Part shown: positions 27,490 through 36,299 of the stretch, in pieces | How the letters are laid out: each line of letters begins with the position of its first letter | Position numbering within the stretch: position 1 is the stretch's first letter | NCBI GenBank assembly: GCA_031431125.1 | Contig: JANPCX010000031.1 | Span: 1 to 64,000 of the forward strand | Source: JANPCX01 sp031431125 | GTDB taxonomy: Bacteria > Pseudomonadota > Gammaproteobacteria > Burkholderiales > Burkholderiaceae_C | Length of the DNA stretch: 64,000 nucleotides | Direction of reading: 5' to 3' | Translations under genes and position numbers: made by a program | The notes under the pieces: generated by a model | What the model saw: the letters and a program-made list of their open reading frames with translations, nothing else | Database searches by the model: none | Told to the model about the DNA's origin: nothing

Positions 27490-27505
27490 AAGAGGCCAGC
27501 CATCT

Positions 27506-28330
27506 ATGAAACCAGACAACCACCCCTTTGATTTAACCGGACGTTGCGCTGTCGTGACCGGCGGCGGCGGCATTCTTGGAAAAGGTTTTTGCCAAGTGTT
27601 GGCGGCTTACGGTGCGCGCGTGGCCGTGCTTGATGTGAACGAATCAGCCGCAGAGGCAACAGTGGACGCGATTCGAGAAGCGATTCCGGCATCGGAACTG
27701 TTGCCATTGGGTTGTGATGTTGCGAATCCCGAGCAGGTGTCGAGCGCTATCCGGCAGGTGGTACGGCAGTTTGGCGGTATCGACATCTTGCACAACAACG
27801 CGGCAAGCAAGGGTTCCGATCTGCAACGATTCTTTGACCCTTTCGAAACCTACAGTTTGACCACTTGGCGTGAAGTGATGGCCGTCAATGTGGACGGCAT
27901 GTTTCTGATGGCCCAGGCTGTTGGCCAACAAATGGTCAAGCAAGGACGAGGTGGCAGCATCGTGCAGACGGCGTCTGTTTACGGCGTGGTCGCACCGGAT
28001 CAGCGCATCTACGAAGGCTCCCAGTACATGGGCATGCCGATCAACACGCCTGCGGTCTATTCGGCATCGAAGGCCGCGGTGGTGGGGTTGACGAAGTACC
28101 TGGCCTCCTATTGGGGACACCAAGGCATTCGCGTCAATACGTTGACGCCAGGCGGAGTTGAAAGTGGACAAAACGACCTCTTCAGCAAACGGTACTCTGC
28201 GCGTGTTCCACTGGGTCGTATGGCCAATGCCGGTGACATGGAGTCCGCTTTGTTGTACTTGGCCTCGGATGCGTCGATGTATGTCACCGGTCAGAACCTG
28301 ATCGTTGATGGCGGTTTGACTTGTTGGTAA
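27506..28330 (+). CDS. SDR-family oxidoreductase, PtmA-like (copy 2)
   Basis: A 274-residue SDR with 'VVTGGGGILGKGFCQVLAAY', 'NNAASKG', 'VQTASVYGVVAPDQ', 'YSASKAAVVGLTKYL' (catalytic Tyr and Lys) and the C-terminal 'VTGQNLIVDGG'. Its length equals that of the SDR at 24633-25457 and the two share the long insert before the catalytic Tyr, so they are paralogues. AGAGG precedes the ATG. Its role is probably in nonulosonate precursor synthesis. Confidence 0.87.
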   Translation: MKPDNHPFDLTGRCAVVTGGGGILGKGFCQVLAAYGARVAVLDVNESAAEATVDAIREAIPASELLPLGCDVANPEQVSSAIRQVVRQFGGIDILHNNAASKGSDLQRFFDPFETYSLTTWREVMAVNVDGMFLMAQAVGQQMVKQGRGGSIVQTASVYGVVAPDQRIYEGSQYMGMPINTPAVYSASKAAVVGLTKYLASYWGHQGIRVNTLTPGGVESGQNDLFSKRYSARVPLGRMANAGDMESALLYLASDASMYVTGQNLIVDGGLTCW

Positions 28331-28381
28331 TTTTTTGAAGCGCGTTCTCAGACGAACGCATTTGTACACACGGAACTCACC

Positions 28382-29698
28382 ATGGAATTCATCAAGTACC
28401 CGCAAGCTGTTGACTTGGCCGATTACGCGCCAGACAACCATCATGGAAAACCTTTTTACGGCCTGCCCAAAGACATCCACTTTTGCGCGCGTTGTGGCTA
28501 CAGCAACCAAAAGCCGAATTCCGAGAAAGAATACAAACACAACATCAACACCAAGAAGCCCACGGTGGAGTTTGATGAGCATGGCATTTGTGCAGCCTGC
28601 CGTGTAGCAGACACCAAAAAAGCGGTTGATTGGGTTGAACGCGAGAAGATGTTGCGTGAGCTGTGCGACCGCTACCGCCGCAACGACGGCCACTACGATT
28701 GTCTTGTGCCTGGTTCTGGAGGCAAGGACAGTTTTTATGCGGCCTACAAACTCAAGTACGAGTATGGTATGAACCCCTTGACCGTCACTTGGGCGCCTCA
28801 CGTTTACACCGAATGGGGTTGGCAGAACTTCCAGGCTTGGATGCACGCGGGCTTTGACAACTACTTGTTCACACCCAATGGCCGCGTGCACCGACTGTTG
28901 ACCCGCTTGGCGCTGGAAAAGCTGCTTCATCCGTTCCAGCCTTTCATCATGGGCCAGATGTACTTTCCGCCCAAAATGGCCGCGAAGCTCAACATTCCAT
29001 TGGTTTTCTATGGAGAGAACCCCAGCGAGTACGGCAACAATCAAAAAGAAAACGCCAACGCAACCAAAGACGCGGCCTATTTCACTGCTGCGGACCGTTC
29101 CGACTTGTACGTTGCCGGTACCGCGGTGCAAGTCCTGAAAGACTCATTTGGTTTGAGCGAAATCGACCTGGACCCCTATTTGCCGCCACATCCCGAAGAC
29201 ATCGCAGGCAAAAAAATAGATGTTCAGTACTTGGGTTACTACATGCCCTGGCACCCGCAAGACTGCTACTACTACGCCGTAGAGAACGGTGGCTTCCGTG
29301 CGGCTCCGGAGCGCTCGGCCGGCACCTACAGCAAGTACAGCAGCATCGATGACAAGATCGACGACTTCCACTATTACTCGACCTTCATCAAGTTTGGCAT
29401 TGGCCGTGCCACCTACGATGCCTCTCAAGAAGTCAGGAATGGTGACATCACTCGGGAGGAAGCGGTTGCCTTGATCAAACGTTATGACGGCGAGTATCCG
29501 GAACGCTTTGAGAAAGAAAATCTGGCCTACTTGAGCCTGCCCGAGCGTGAATTCCCTCTGGCGGCCAAGCGTTTCGAACAACCGGTGATCGACCGCGCTT
29601 ACTTTGAAGCACTGATAGACCGTTTCCGTTCGCCGCATATCTGGCAAAAGGTCGATGGGGTTTGGAAACTGCGAAAAACCATCCATGGCGCGGGTTGA
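28382..29698 (+). CDS. N-acetyl sugar amidotransferase (WbpG/PseA family)
   Basis: A 438-residue ATP-pyrophosphatase-type amidotransferase. A CxxC...CxxC zinc ribbon ('CARCGY', 'CAACR') lies near residues 35-75. The PP-loop 'PGSGGKDSFYAAYKLKYEYG' begins at residue 110, and 'YFPPKMAAKLNIPLVFYGEN' follows. The family turns an N-acetyl sugar into an acetamidino sugar with ammonia from a HisH-type glutaminase through a HisF-type synthase. Both partners are encoded at 39923-41351, 10 kb downstream on the same strand. This predicts an acetamidino-substituted sugar, possibly a nonulosonate. Confidence 0.9.
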   Translation: MEFIKYPQAVDLADYAPDNHHGKPFYGLPKDIHFCARCGYSNQKPNSEKEYKHNINTKKPTVEFDEHGICAACRVADTKKAVDWVEREKMLRELCDRYRRNDGHYDCLVPGSGGKDSFYAAYKLKYEYGMNPLTVTWAPHVYTEWGWQNFQAWMHAGFDNYLFTPNGRVHRLLTRLALEKLLHPFQPFIMGQMYFPPKMAAKLNIPLVFYGENPSEYGNNQKENANATKDAAYFTAADRSDLYVAGTAVQVLKDSFGLSEIDLDPYLPPHPEDIAGKKIDVQYLGYYMPWHPQDCYYYAVENGGFRAAPERSAGTYSKYSSIDDKIDDFHYYSTFIKFGIGRATYDASQEVRNGDITREEAVALIKRYDGEYPERFEKENLAYLSLPEREFPLAAKRFEQPVIDRAYFEALIDRFRSPHIWQKVDGVWKLRKTIHGAG

Positions 29699-29731
29699 AG
29701 GCATCCTCGCCTGTATGGGGGGGAGGTAAGC

Positions 29732-31549
29732 TTGAGCATGATCGCTAGATTCCTCGCGCTGTCGCCCACCGGGTGGCACTTTCTGGTCACCGAGATTGCA
29801 CGGCGCAAATCCATTGTTTACCTCAATGTGTTCGGAGGCGTTATCACCGCCATTCTGGAGATCACGGGCATTGGCCTCGTGTTTCCATTGCTGGCGGTGA
29901 TCATGCGGCCTGAGTCGCTCCAATCTATTCCTTTCGCACCGCAATTTTTTGCCGCCATCAACGTGACGGGACAAAAGGAGCTGACGCTGTTTTTGGCCGT
30001 GGCCATCGCGGCCATCCAGGCCATCAAAGCGCTGTACATGATTGCTTTTTACCGCTGGCAGTTCAAGGCATTCTCCAACTGGAAGTCCGAGCTCAGCCGC
30101 CGGGTGATGCGCATGTATTTGATGAGTGACTTCAAGCTGCACATGGAGAAATCCCCCAGCGAGATGATTCGCAACCTGAGTTTGGCGAACATTGTTTTTG
30201 ACCACTACATCATTGCATTGCTCAATGTGGTCATCAACATGATCGTCGTAGTTGCGATTTCATCGTTGCTCTACATCACGCTCCCAGGGGAAACGCTGTT
30301 TGCTGTAGGCGTGTTGGCCGTTGCTGCGCTGACAATCTCTAAGCTCACCAAAAAGCATTTTTCTGCCATCGGTGAAGAGGGCAACGAGCTCTATCGCGTG
30401 CGTAATGTGCTGCTGAACCAATCCATTGCTGCCATTCGTGAAACCAAAATCCTCGGCAAAGAGCGCTTCTTTTTGGATGCTTTCACCAAGGTCGAACAAC
30501 GCACCTTCAGCCAGGCGGGTTACTACAACTTTCTCGCGTCATTGCCCGGCTTGATCATGGAGGGCGTGATCGTCGTGGCCATGCTGGCGGTGGTTGTTAA
30601 CGTTGTGTTCATTGTTGGCGGAGGTACGGCGGGCTTGGCCCTGGTCGGTCTTTTGGCCGCGGCCATGTTTCGTTTGTTGCCGATGGTGATTCGGTCCATG
30701 TCCAACGTGCAAATCATGAATTTCGGACGACCCAGCTTGGAACTGCTCGCCACGGAGATCGCGGCTTGCGAAGTGAGGGTGCAGGAGTCATTTGTTGAGC
30801 AAGGTGAACGCCTGCGCAATTGGCAAGTCATTGAGCTGAAGAACGTGGGCTACGCCTATCCCGATGGCACGTTGGCGCTGCAGGGGGTTTCACTGTCCAT
30901 ACATCGCAGCGAGTTTGTGGGCATCACCGGCCGTTCGGGGTCGGGTAAAAGCACTCTGATGATGTTGCTGTTGGGATTGCTCGAACCCACCGAGGGACAA
31001 ATTGTGGTTGATGGGCAACCGCTGGTAGGGGCCGACATGCTTAGGCGCTGGCAAAACGGCATTGGTTTCGTTCCGCAAGGTTTGTTTTTGGTCGAAGGCA
31101 GCATCGCTGACAACGTCGCCTTTGGCACGCCCAACCCGGACTTGGACCGCGTTCGTTGGGCAGTGGAAACTGCGCAGTTGGGCGACTATGTCAGGGAGCA
31201 ACCCCAAGGCGTCTTGGAACCTGTTGGCGAACATGGCTCCAAGTTGTCAGGAGGCCAGAAACAACGCATCGTCATTGCGCGGTCTCTGTACAAAGATCCC
31301 GACCTGATTGCTTTCGATGAAGCCACTGCTGCACTTGACGTCCAAGCGGAGCGCGCCTTGACCGACTACTTGACCCAGTTCAAATCGGACAAAACCATGC
31401 TCGCGATTGCGCATCGCATTTCCACCATCAGGCACTGTGACCGCATCGCCTTTTTGGAGGAGGGGCGCCTATCTGGTTTTGGTTCTTTTGAAGAACTCAA
31501 AGCTACAAACAGCGGCTTCGCGAAGTTGGCCCACTTGTCCAATTTGTGA
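29732..31549 (+). CDS. ABC transporter, fused permease-ATPase (PglK/MsbA-like flippase)
   Basis: A 605-residue half-transporter. Residues 1-340 hold six predicted membrane segments. The nucleotide-binding domain (about 360-600) has Walker A 'GITGRSGSGKSTLMMLL', signature 'KLSGGQKQRIVIARSL', Walker B 'LIAFDEATAALD' and the switch 'IAHR'. Its place in the glycan operon suggests it flips a lipid-linked glycan. The start is TTG at 29732 (five bases after GGAGG) or ATG at 29738 (11 bases after). Confidence 0.92.
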   Translation: MSMIARFLALSPTGWHFLVTEIARRKSIVYLNVFGGVITAILEITGIGLVFPLLAVIMRPESLQSIPFAPQFFAAINVTGQKELTLFLAVAIAAIQAIKALYMIAFYRWQFKAFSNWKSELSRRVMRMYLMSDFKLHMEKSPSEMIRNLSLANIVFDHYIIALLNVVINMIVVVAISSLLYITLPGETLFAVGVLAVAALTISKLTKKHFSAIGEEGNELYRVRNVLLNQSIAAIRETKILGKERFFLDAFTKVEQRTFSQAGYYNFLASLPGLIMEGVIVVAMLAVVVNVVFIVGGGTAGLALVGLLAAAMFRLLPMVIRSMSNVQIMNFGRPSLELLATEIAACEVRVQESFVEQGERLRNWQVIELKNVGYAYPDGTLALQGVSLSIHRSEFVGITGRSGSGKSTLMMLLLGLLEPTEGQIVVDGQPLVGADMLRRWQNGIGFVPQGLFLVEGSIADNVAFGTPNPDLDRVRWAVETAQLGDYVREQPQGVLEPVGEHGSKLSGGQKQRIVIARSLYKDPDLIAFDEATAALDVQAERALTDYLTQFKSDKTMLAIAHRISTIRHCDRIAFLEEGRLSGFGSFEELKATNSGFAKLAHLSNL

Positions 31550-31552
31550 ACG

Positions 31553-32284
31553 ATGTCTGGCGACATGTCCCAAGAATCCGAACCGCATAAGCCCTTTAAG
31601 GTGGTGGCTGTCATACCCGCACGTGGTGGCTCCAAGGGGATAAGTCGCAAGAACCTGCGGACATTGGGCGGTTTGCCGTTGATTGTTCATACCATTCGTG
31701 CCGCCTTGGCGTCTCGGCGATTGGACACGGTCGTGGTCAGCACCGAAGACGAAGAAATCGCGCAGGTTGCTCAGAGCGCAGGAGCGACGGTACTGGTTCG
31801 TCCTGTCGAATTGGCGACCGACTGGGTGCAAAACACTGATGTGGTCAAACATGTGCTGAACACGCTAGGCCCGGAATTCAGCCACATTGTTTTGTTGCAA
31901 CCTACCTCGCCGCTACGCGGCCATGAGGCCATCGACGCCTGCCTCGATTTGCTAGGGCATGACGGTTGCCGCAGTGCCATGACGGTGACGGCGGTGGAGC
32001 ACCACCCGGCCAAAACCATGCAGATTGATGGTGCGGGGGTTGTACAGCCCTACACCCATTGGATGGACATGGAAGCGCGTCGCCAAGAACTGGCAGTTTT
32101 GTATCGACAAAATGGGGCGGTCTATGCACTTGCCGTCGCAGACTTCTTGCGCGAAAACCGCTTCATCCAGTCTCCGTGTAAGGCACATGTGATGCTCGCG
32201 AGCGAGAGCATCGATATCGACACCGAGTTCGATCTGCTGATGGCGGAGAAACTGATTGAATTGCGATCAAATGCAGTGTCGTGA
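31553..32284 (+). CDS. CMP-nonulosonate cytidylyltransferase (NeuA/LegF-like), copy 2
   Basis: A 243-residue cytidylyltransferase with 'VAVIPARGGSKGISRKNLRT', 'VVVSTEDEEIAQVA', 'VLLQPTSPLRG', 'YRQNGAVYAL' and 'SIDIDTEFDL', a closer match to canonical NeuA/LegF than copy 1. Translation may start at 31553 or at the next ATG at 31565. The presence of two CMP-sugar synthetases and two NeuB-type synthases argues that two different nonulosonates, or one early and one late activation step, are encoded. Confidence 0.9.
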   Translation: MSGDMSQESEPHKPFKVVAVIPARGGSKGISRKNLRTLGGLPLIVHTIRAALASRRLDTVVVSTEDEEIAQVAQSAGATVLVRPVELATDWVQNTDVVKHVLNTLGPEFSHIVLLQPTSPLRGHEAIDACLDLLGHDGCRSAMTVTAVEHHPAKTMQIDGAGVVQPYTHWMDMEARRQELAVLYRQNGAVYALAVADFLRENRFIQSPCKAHVMLASESIDIDTEFDLLMAEKLIELRSNAVS

Positions 32285-32297
32285 CCGAGGAAGCAAT

Positions 32298-33026
32298 GTG
32301 ACCAAGCTGGATTCAGACTACCGCAACTACGACCACTACATTCGCGAGGGCTGGCTGAGTCAACCCAAGGAGAGTGCCAAGCGCTTGGCCGACTTGATCA
32401 CTGCCCATCTGAAGCGGACCTCTGGGCAGGCATTGGACGTGGGGTGTGCAACCGGCGAATTGATGGCCTATCTTGGTGCACGTTTTCCTTCGCTGCGCTG
32501 GACCGGCGCAGATGTATTTGACGAGCTGATTGAAGCGGGCAGTCGGTTGTTGCCCTCGGCGAGTTTTGTCAAAGCCTCTATCTTGGAACCCCCGGCTTCG
32601 TTTCAAGACCAGTTTGACCTGGTCACGGCGATTGGTGTGATGTCTATCTTCGACGAAGAACAACTGACCTTGTTTTGGAAGAATCTCTTGGCATCAACCA
32701 AAGCGGGAGGTTTGATTGTTGTCCTGTCTCCTTTGAATGAGTTTGGCATTGACGCGTTGATTCGCCACAGAAAACGCCGCAATGACCAAGTGTTGAGCTG
32801 GGAATCCGGGTGGAACATCTTTGCGACCGATACGATCAAGGATGTGCTGTGCGGACTTGGGCAAACAGACGTGAGTTTTGAACGCTTCGTTTTCAATCAA
32901 GTATTGGTCCCAAAGGAAGACCGCATTCGAACATGGACCTTGCCAACGCAGGACAATCCCCACCAGCTAACCAATGGCTTGAAGTTGCTGGTCGACCACT
33001 ACTTCATCACCGTGCGCAAACAATAG
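32298..33026 (+). CDS. Class I SAM-dependent methyltransferase
   Basis: A 242-residue protein with SAM-binding motif I 'ALDVGCATGELMAYLGARFP' and an acidic motif II ('TGADVFDELIEAG'). I chose the GTG at 32298 with GAGGAAG upstream; an upstream in-frame TTG would overlap the cytidylyltransferase. It may O- or N-methylate a sugar of the glycan, as its position between the second CMP synthetase and the second NeuB homologue suggests. Confidence 0.82.
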   Translation: MTKLDSDYRNYDHYIREGWLSQPKESAKRLADLITAHLKRTSGQALDVGCATGELMAYLGARFPSLRWTGADVFDELIEAGSRLLPSASFVKASILEPPASFQDQFDLVTAIGVMSIFDEEQLTLFWKNLLASTKAGGLIVVLSPLNEFGIDALIRHRKRRNDQVLSWESGWNIFATDTIKDVLCGLGQTDVSFERFVFNQVLVPKEDRIRTWTLPTQDNPHQLTNGLKLLVDHYFITVRKQ

Positions 33027-33069
33027 AGTCTTGTTTTTGTAGCGGCAGCGACTGAAACTCTCACACACC

Positions 33070-34164
33070 ATGATCGACGCTCTGCGAACCTTCAACCTCG
33101 GCCCGTTTGCCCTCTCAGCCACCCGACCACCGGTTTTTTTGGCCGAGATAGGAGGCTTTTTCGGTCAGGATGTGCGGCTTGCCCAAGACATGATCCGTCG
33201 CATCATCGAGGTGGGACGCGAAGTGCCGCACCAGCCGATGATTCTGAAAACAGAGATTCTTCACGATGCCGATATCTGTCTACCGGGCGAGACGATGGAA
33301 ACCTACGCCGCCAAGGATGGGCGGGTGCAGCAGGAGAACTACCGCTCGTTGATAGAACGCAAGGTGGTGCCACTGGCGCAATACGCCCAGCTTTTTGCCG
33401 CCTGCCGCGCGGCAGGCATGCCTTTTTTGGTATCTGTTTACGATTTTGTTGGCGCTGATTTTGCGGCTCAGCAGGGTGCTGTTGCGCTGAAGATTGCATC
33501 GCCGAACCTCATTCATGTTCCGCTCTTGCGCCATTGCGCGGCCATGGGCTTGCCACTGGTGCTGGACACCGGACGTGCGACGATTGCAGAAGTTCACCGG
33601 GCATTGGAGGTTGTCCGCCACGCGGGCTGCCGAGACGTGGTTCTCGAGCACAGCCCCGACGGACATCCAGCCCTGCCCAAAGCGCACAACCTGCGAATAT
33701 TGCAAACCTATTCGCAGGCGTTTGGACTGCCAGTGGGTTTGTCCGACCACCATGTGGGCATTGAAATGCTTTTCATGAGCATCGCACTGGGTGCTTGCGT
33801 TCTTGAGAAGGGGGTGCATGTTGCACCCGATGACCTCGACATCGACATATCTCATTCAATGCACTTGAATGACTTGAAGTCCGTGCTCGAGTCTGTCCAC
33901 CATTGTTGGTTAGCAATGGGCAAACCAGCGCGAGACTTGCGCGACCCCATTGACGGTGTGCTCGGAACGTCGCAACGCCAATGTTTGGTAGCCAAGACTG
34001 CTCTTTTGCCAGGGCAAGTGATCGACCTGCAAACGGTGCGTTTCGCTTTTCCGCGTGCAGGGGTTGGGGTCGAACGTTGGGACTTGGTGCAAGGGTGGAA
34101 GGTGCGCCAACCCATCCAGGCGGGCCAGCCCATACAGTGGGGTGACATTGAGCCAGCCGCCTGA
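33070..34164 (+). CDS. Divergent N-acetylneuraminate synthase (NeuB) homologue
   Basis: A 364-residue protein with the NeuB barrel ('PPVFLAEIGGFFGQD', 'ALKIASPNLIHVPLL', 'LVLDTGRATIAEVH', 'VGLSDHHVGIEMLFMSIALG', 'VLEKGVH') and a C-terminal SAF-like domain ('LVAKTALLPGQVIDLQTVRF'). It differs from LegI at signature positions: AEIGGFFG instead of AEAGVNHNG, and LDTGRA instead of LSTGMS. Its substrate may therefore be unusual. It overlaps the kinase-like gene downstream. Confidence 0.8.
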   Translation: MIDALRTFNLGPFALSATRPPVFLAEIGGFFGQDVRLAQDMIRRIIEVGREVPHQPMILKTEILHDADICLPGETMETYAAKDGRVQQENYRSLIERKVVPLAQYAQLFAACRAAGMPFLVSVYDFVGADFAAQQGAVALKIASPNLIHVPLLRHCAAMGLPLVLDTGRATIAEVHRALEVVRHAGCRDVVLEHSPDGHPALPKAHNLRILQTYSQAFGLPVGLSDHHVGIEMLFMSIALGACVLEKGVHVAPDDLDIDISHSMHLNDLKSVLESVHHCWLAMGKPARDLRDPIDGVLGTSQRQCLVAKTALLPGQVIDLQTVRFAFPRAGVGVERWDLVQGWKVRQPIQAGQPIQWGDIEPAA

Positions 34165-35143
34165 CAGCGCCTACAAGCCACCCGCCTGGGCTGGTTTGGC
34201 GGCCTCGTCCTGGTCTATGTCGCAGGCGCCGGCAAGTTTGGCTTTGCAGGTCGTTCAGGCTTTTGGGCAAGAGGGACGTCTTTCTGTACTGTCCAACTCC
34301 GCTGAGCAAACAGCAGTCTTCATGCGCTTTGATTCGGTGCCTGGTGAGGCTTGGTTTCTCAAGCTGCTGCAGGCCGAGCGTGGTTCCGCTTTGGCTGACG
34401 CGGAGCATCTGGCCAGGTGGTTGCAACAGCAGGGTGTGGACGTTGTCTCGGCCTCGTTTCACAAAACGCTGGCGGATGGACGGGTGTTGTGGGCATATCC
34501 TTTTCATGAGGGTCGAGCCCCGCAGGCGATCGAGGCCGACCTCGTTGCTATCGGCGCGTCTCTGGGTCAATTGCACCGATCGCTGGCCGGGCACCCGGAG
34601 AGAGAGATTTGGCTGCAGGCCACCAAACAGCGTATTGCTCGGCTTGACGACGTGCGCGCCAGGCTTGCCGATGGCCGTTTGCAAGCGGGCACTGACCCTT
34701 TGAGGCTCCGAGCCTTGGCCAGCGATACGCGCATTGACTTCCATCCGGAATCCCACGGTGACTTGGCCTCAGGCACGCCGTTGCATGGCGACCTTAACCT
34801 TTTCAATATGTTGCTGGCTGGGGACCGCTGTACTTTTCTCGATTTCGAAGATGTGTTTCACAGTGTTCTTCCGCCTGTCTTTGATCTGGCGACGGTCTAT
34901 GAGCGGGTCGTCTTGGTGCGCGGCGACTCGTTGTCTCGTGCTGATCTGCTCGGGTCTTTGCTGGGCTCCTATGAACTGAGCACTGGAGTTCGGATCTACC
35001 CTGAGCAGCTGCCCGCTGTTCTGCGAGGGCTGGCTTTGCGGGCACTGTGTACACTGGCGTGTTGTGATCCAGCAGGTCGAGACGACAAAGAATGGCGAAA
35101 GTTTTTCCACTTGATGGGGCTCTCCACGCAAGTTTCAGGGTGA
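34142..35143 (+). CDS. Aminoglycoside-phosphotransferase/choline-kinase-like kinase
   Basis: About 333 residues with an APH-type catalytic centre: 'PLHGDLNLFNMLLAG' (catalytic Asp and Mg-binding Asn) and 'CTFLDFEDVFHSVLPP' (Mg-binding Asp). An N-terminal lobe holds 'LSVLSNSAEQTAVFMRF'. Such kinases phosphorylate small hydroxyl substrates such as choline, sugars or homoserine. Within a glycan operon a sugar or aminoalcohol is likely. The start is unclear: GTG 34142, TTG 34148 and ATG 34217 are possible, and the first two overlap the NeuB homologue. Confidence 0.72.
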   Translation: MTLSQPPDSAYKPPAWAGLAASSWSMSQAPASLALQVVQAFGQEGRLSVLSNSAEQTAVFMRFDSVPGEAWFLKLLQAERGSALADAEHLARWLQQQGVDVVSASFHKTLADGRVLWAYPFHEGRAPQAIEADLVAIGASLGQLHRSLAGHPEREIWLQATKQRIARLDDVRARLADGRLQAGTDPLRLRALASDTRIDFHPESHGDLASGTPLHGDLNLFNMLLAGDRCTFLDFEDVFHSVLPPVFDLATVYERVVLVRGDSLSRADLLGSLLGSYELSTGVRIYPEQLPAVLRGLALRALCTLACCDPAGRDDKEWRKFFHLMGLSTQVSG

Positions 35144-35168
35144 CTGCCCAGCGCACTGGGCGCAGGGC

Positions 35169-36299
35169 ATGACGATCAAAGTTCTCATCACCGCCCGGGA
35201 TGTCGCGGCGGCCCTGCACTTGACTCAAATTGCCTTGACCGCGCGTGCCGACAATCGCTTTAAGGTAAGCATTGCATCGCAGCAGCCGGCGGCTCGCCAT
35301 TTCTTGCAAGCGGGTTTGGATGTTCTTGAAATCGGCCCACTGTCCACGCCGTCGGTGTTGTCTGTTCAAGGCGAAGAACTGCGTTCGCTGGCGCGCGAAC
35401 TCCTGCGCAGCGTTGAACCAGACGTGGTCCTTGTCGGTTTGTCCACGCCATTCGATGCGGGTATAGATGAGGCTGTCTTGGTGGAGAGCCGGGTACCGTC
35501 CGTGCTGTTTCAAGATTTTTGGGGTGAACAGAATCTGCTGCTGGGCAAGGGTGCCGATTTGATATTGGCGGTGGACGAAGAGGCTGTACTGCTCAACCAA
35601 AGACGGTATGGACTCAGCAGCACCCTGGTCGGGTCAGCGCGCCATGCTGCATACCGAACACTCGACATGGCGGGGGCACGGCACCGTGTTCGCCAGACAC
35701 TGGGGATGGGTGCGGATGCACGCGTGATTGGTTTTTTTGGGCAGGCGCTGCACCACCTGGACGGGTATCGACGCACGGTGAACCATTTTGTTCAGAGTGT
35801 TGCCTCACTGACGGACCCCGTCACCGTGTTGGTCAGGCCCCATCCGCGCGAGAGCGCACAGCAGCGCGAGGCCACCGAATCCTTGTTCGCCGATTCTGGT
35901 TTGAACTGGGTGTCTGCACACGATGGCGCGGTGGAAGAGGCGTTGATCGCATGCGACGTGTCTTGTAGTTTGTTTTCCAGTTGTACCTACGACGCAGCCT
36001 ATCTCAATCGTTTTTCAGGCACTCCAGTGACTGTGCCGGTTTCCATGCTCTTTGATGCCGAGATCGTGCATTACTGCGAGCAACATGTGAATTTCGAAAC
36101 TTTCCCTTACCACCGTGCTGGCGCCGTCCTTGCTGTACACGACAAGCACCGGTTGTCCGAGGTGATCGATCAAGCACTGCACTCCACCGTCCAGCAGGAG
36201 GTTTGGCGACGCGCCCATGAGCACCTCGCCGACCCTGCCGCTGCGCCGCAGTTGGCGTTGGATGCCATCGCCAGCTTTCTTGCACGGAAGCCCCAGTGA
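35169..36299 (+). CDS. Putative GT-B-fold glycosyltransferase (unassigned)
   Basis: A 376-residue soluble protein. The C-terminal domain has 'VTVLVRPHPRESAQQ' and 'CDVSCSLFSSCTYDAAYLN', a pattern seen in sialic-acid and capsule transferases of GT-B fold where a His-Pro pair binds the CMP sugar. The family is not recognised with certainty. It lies between the kinase-like gene and another GT-B-like gene that starts in its stop codon (GTGA). Confidence 0.55.
   Translation: MTIKVLITARDVAAALHLTQIALTARADNRFKVSIASQQPAARHFLQAGLDVLEIGPLSTPSVLSVQGEELRSLARELLRSVEPDVVLVGLSTPFDAGIDEAVLVESRVPSVLFQDFWGEQNLLLGKGADLILAVDEEAVLLNQRRYGLSSTLVGSARHAAYRTLDMAGARHRVRQTLGMGADARVIGFFGQALHHLDGYRRTVNHFVQSVASLTDPVTVLVRPHPRESAQQREATESLFADSGLNWVSAHDGAVEEALIACDVSCSLFSSCTYDAAYLNRFSGTPVTVPVSMLFDAEIVHYCEQHVNFETFPYHRAGAVLAVHDKHRLSEVIDQALHSTVQQEVWRRAHEHLADPAAAPQLALDAIASFLARKPQ

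Noticed and set aside
27644..29131. A 495-codon minus-strand open frame opposite the SDR and amidotransferase genes.
   Set aside because: It lies across two clearly identified plus-strand genes and shows no domain.
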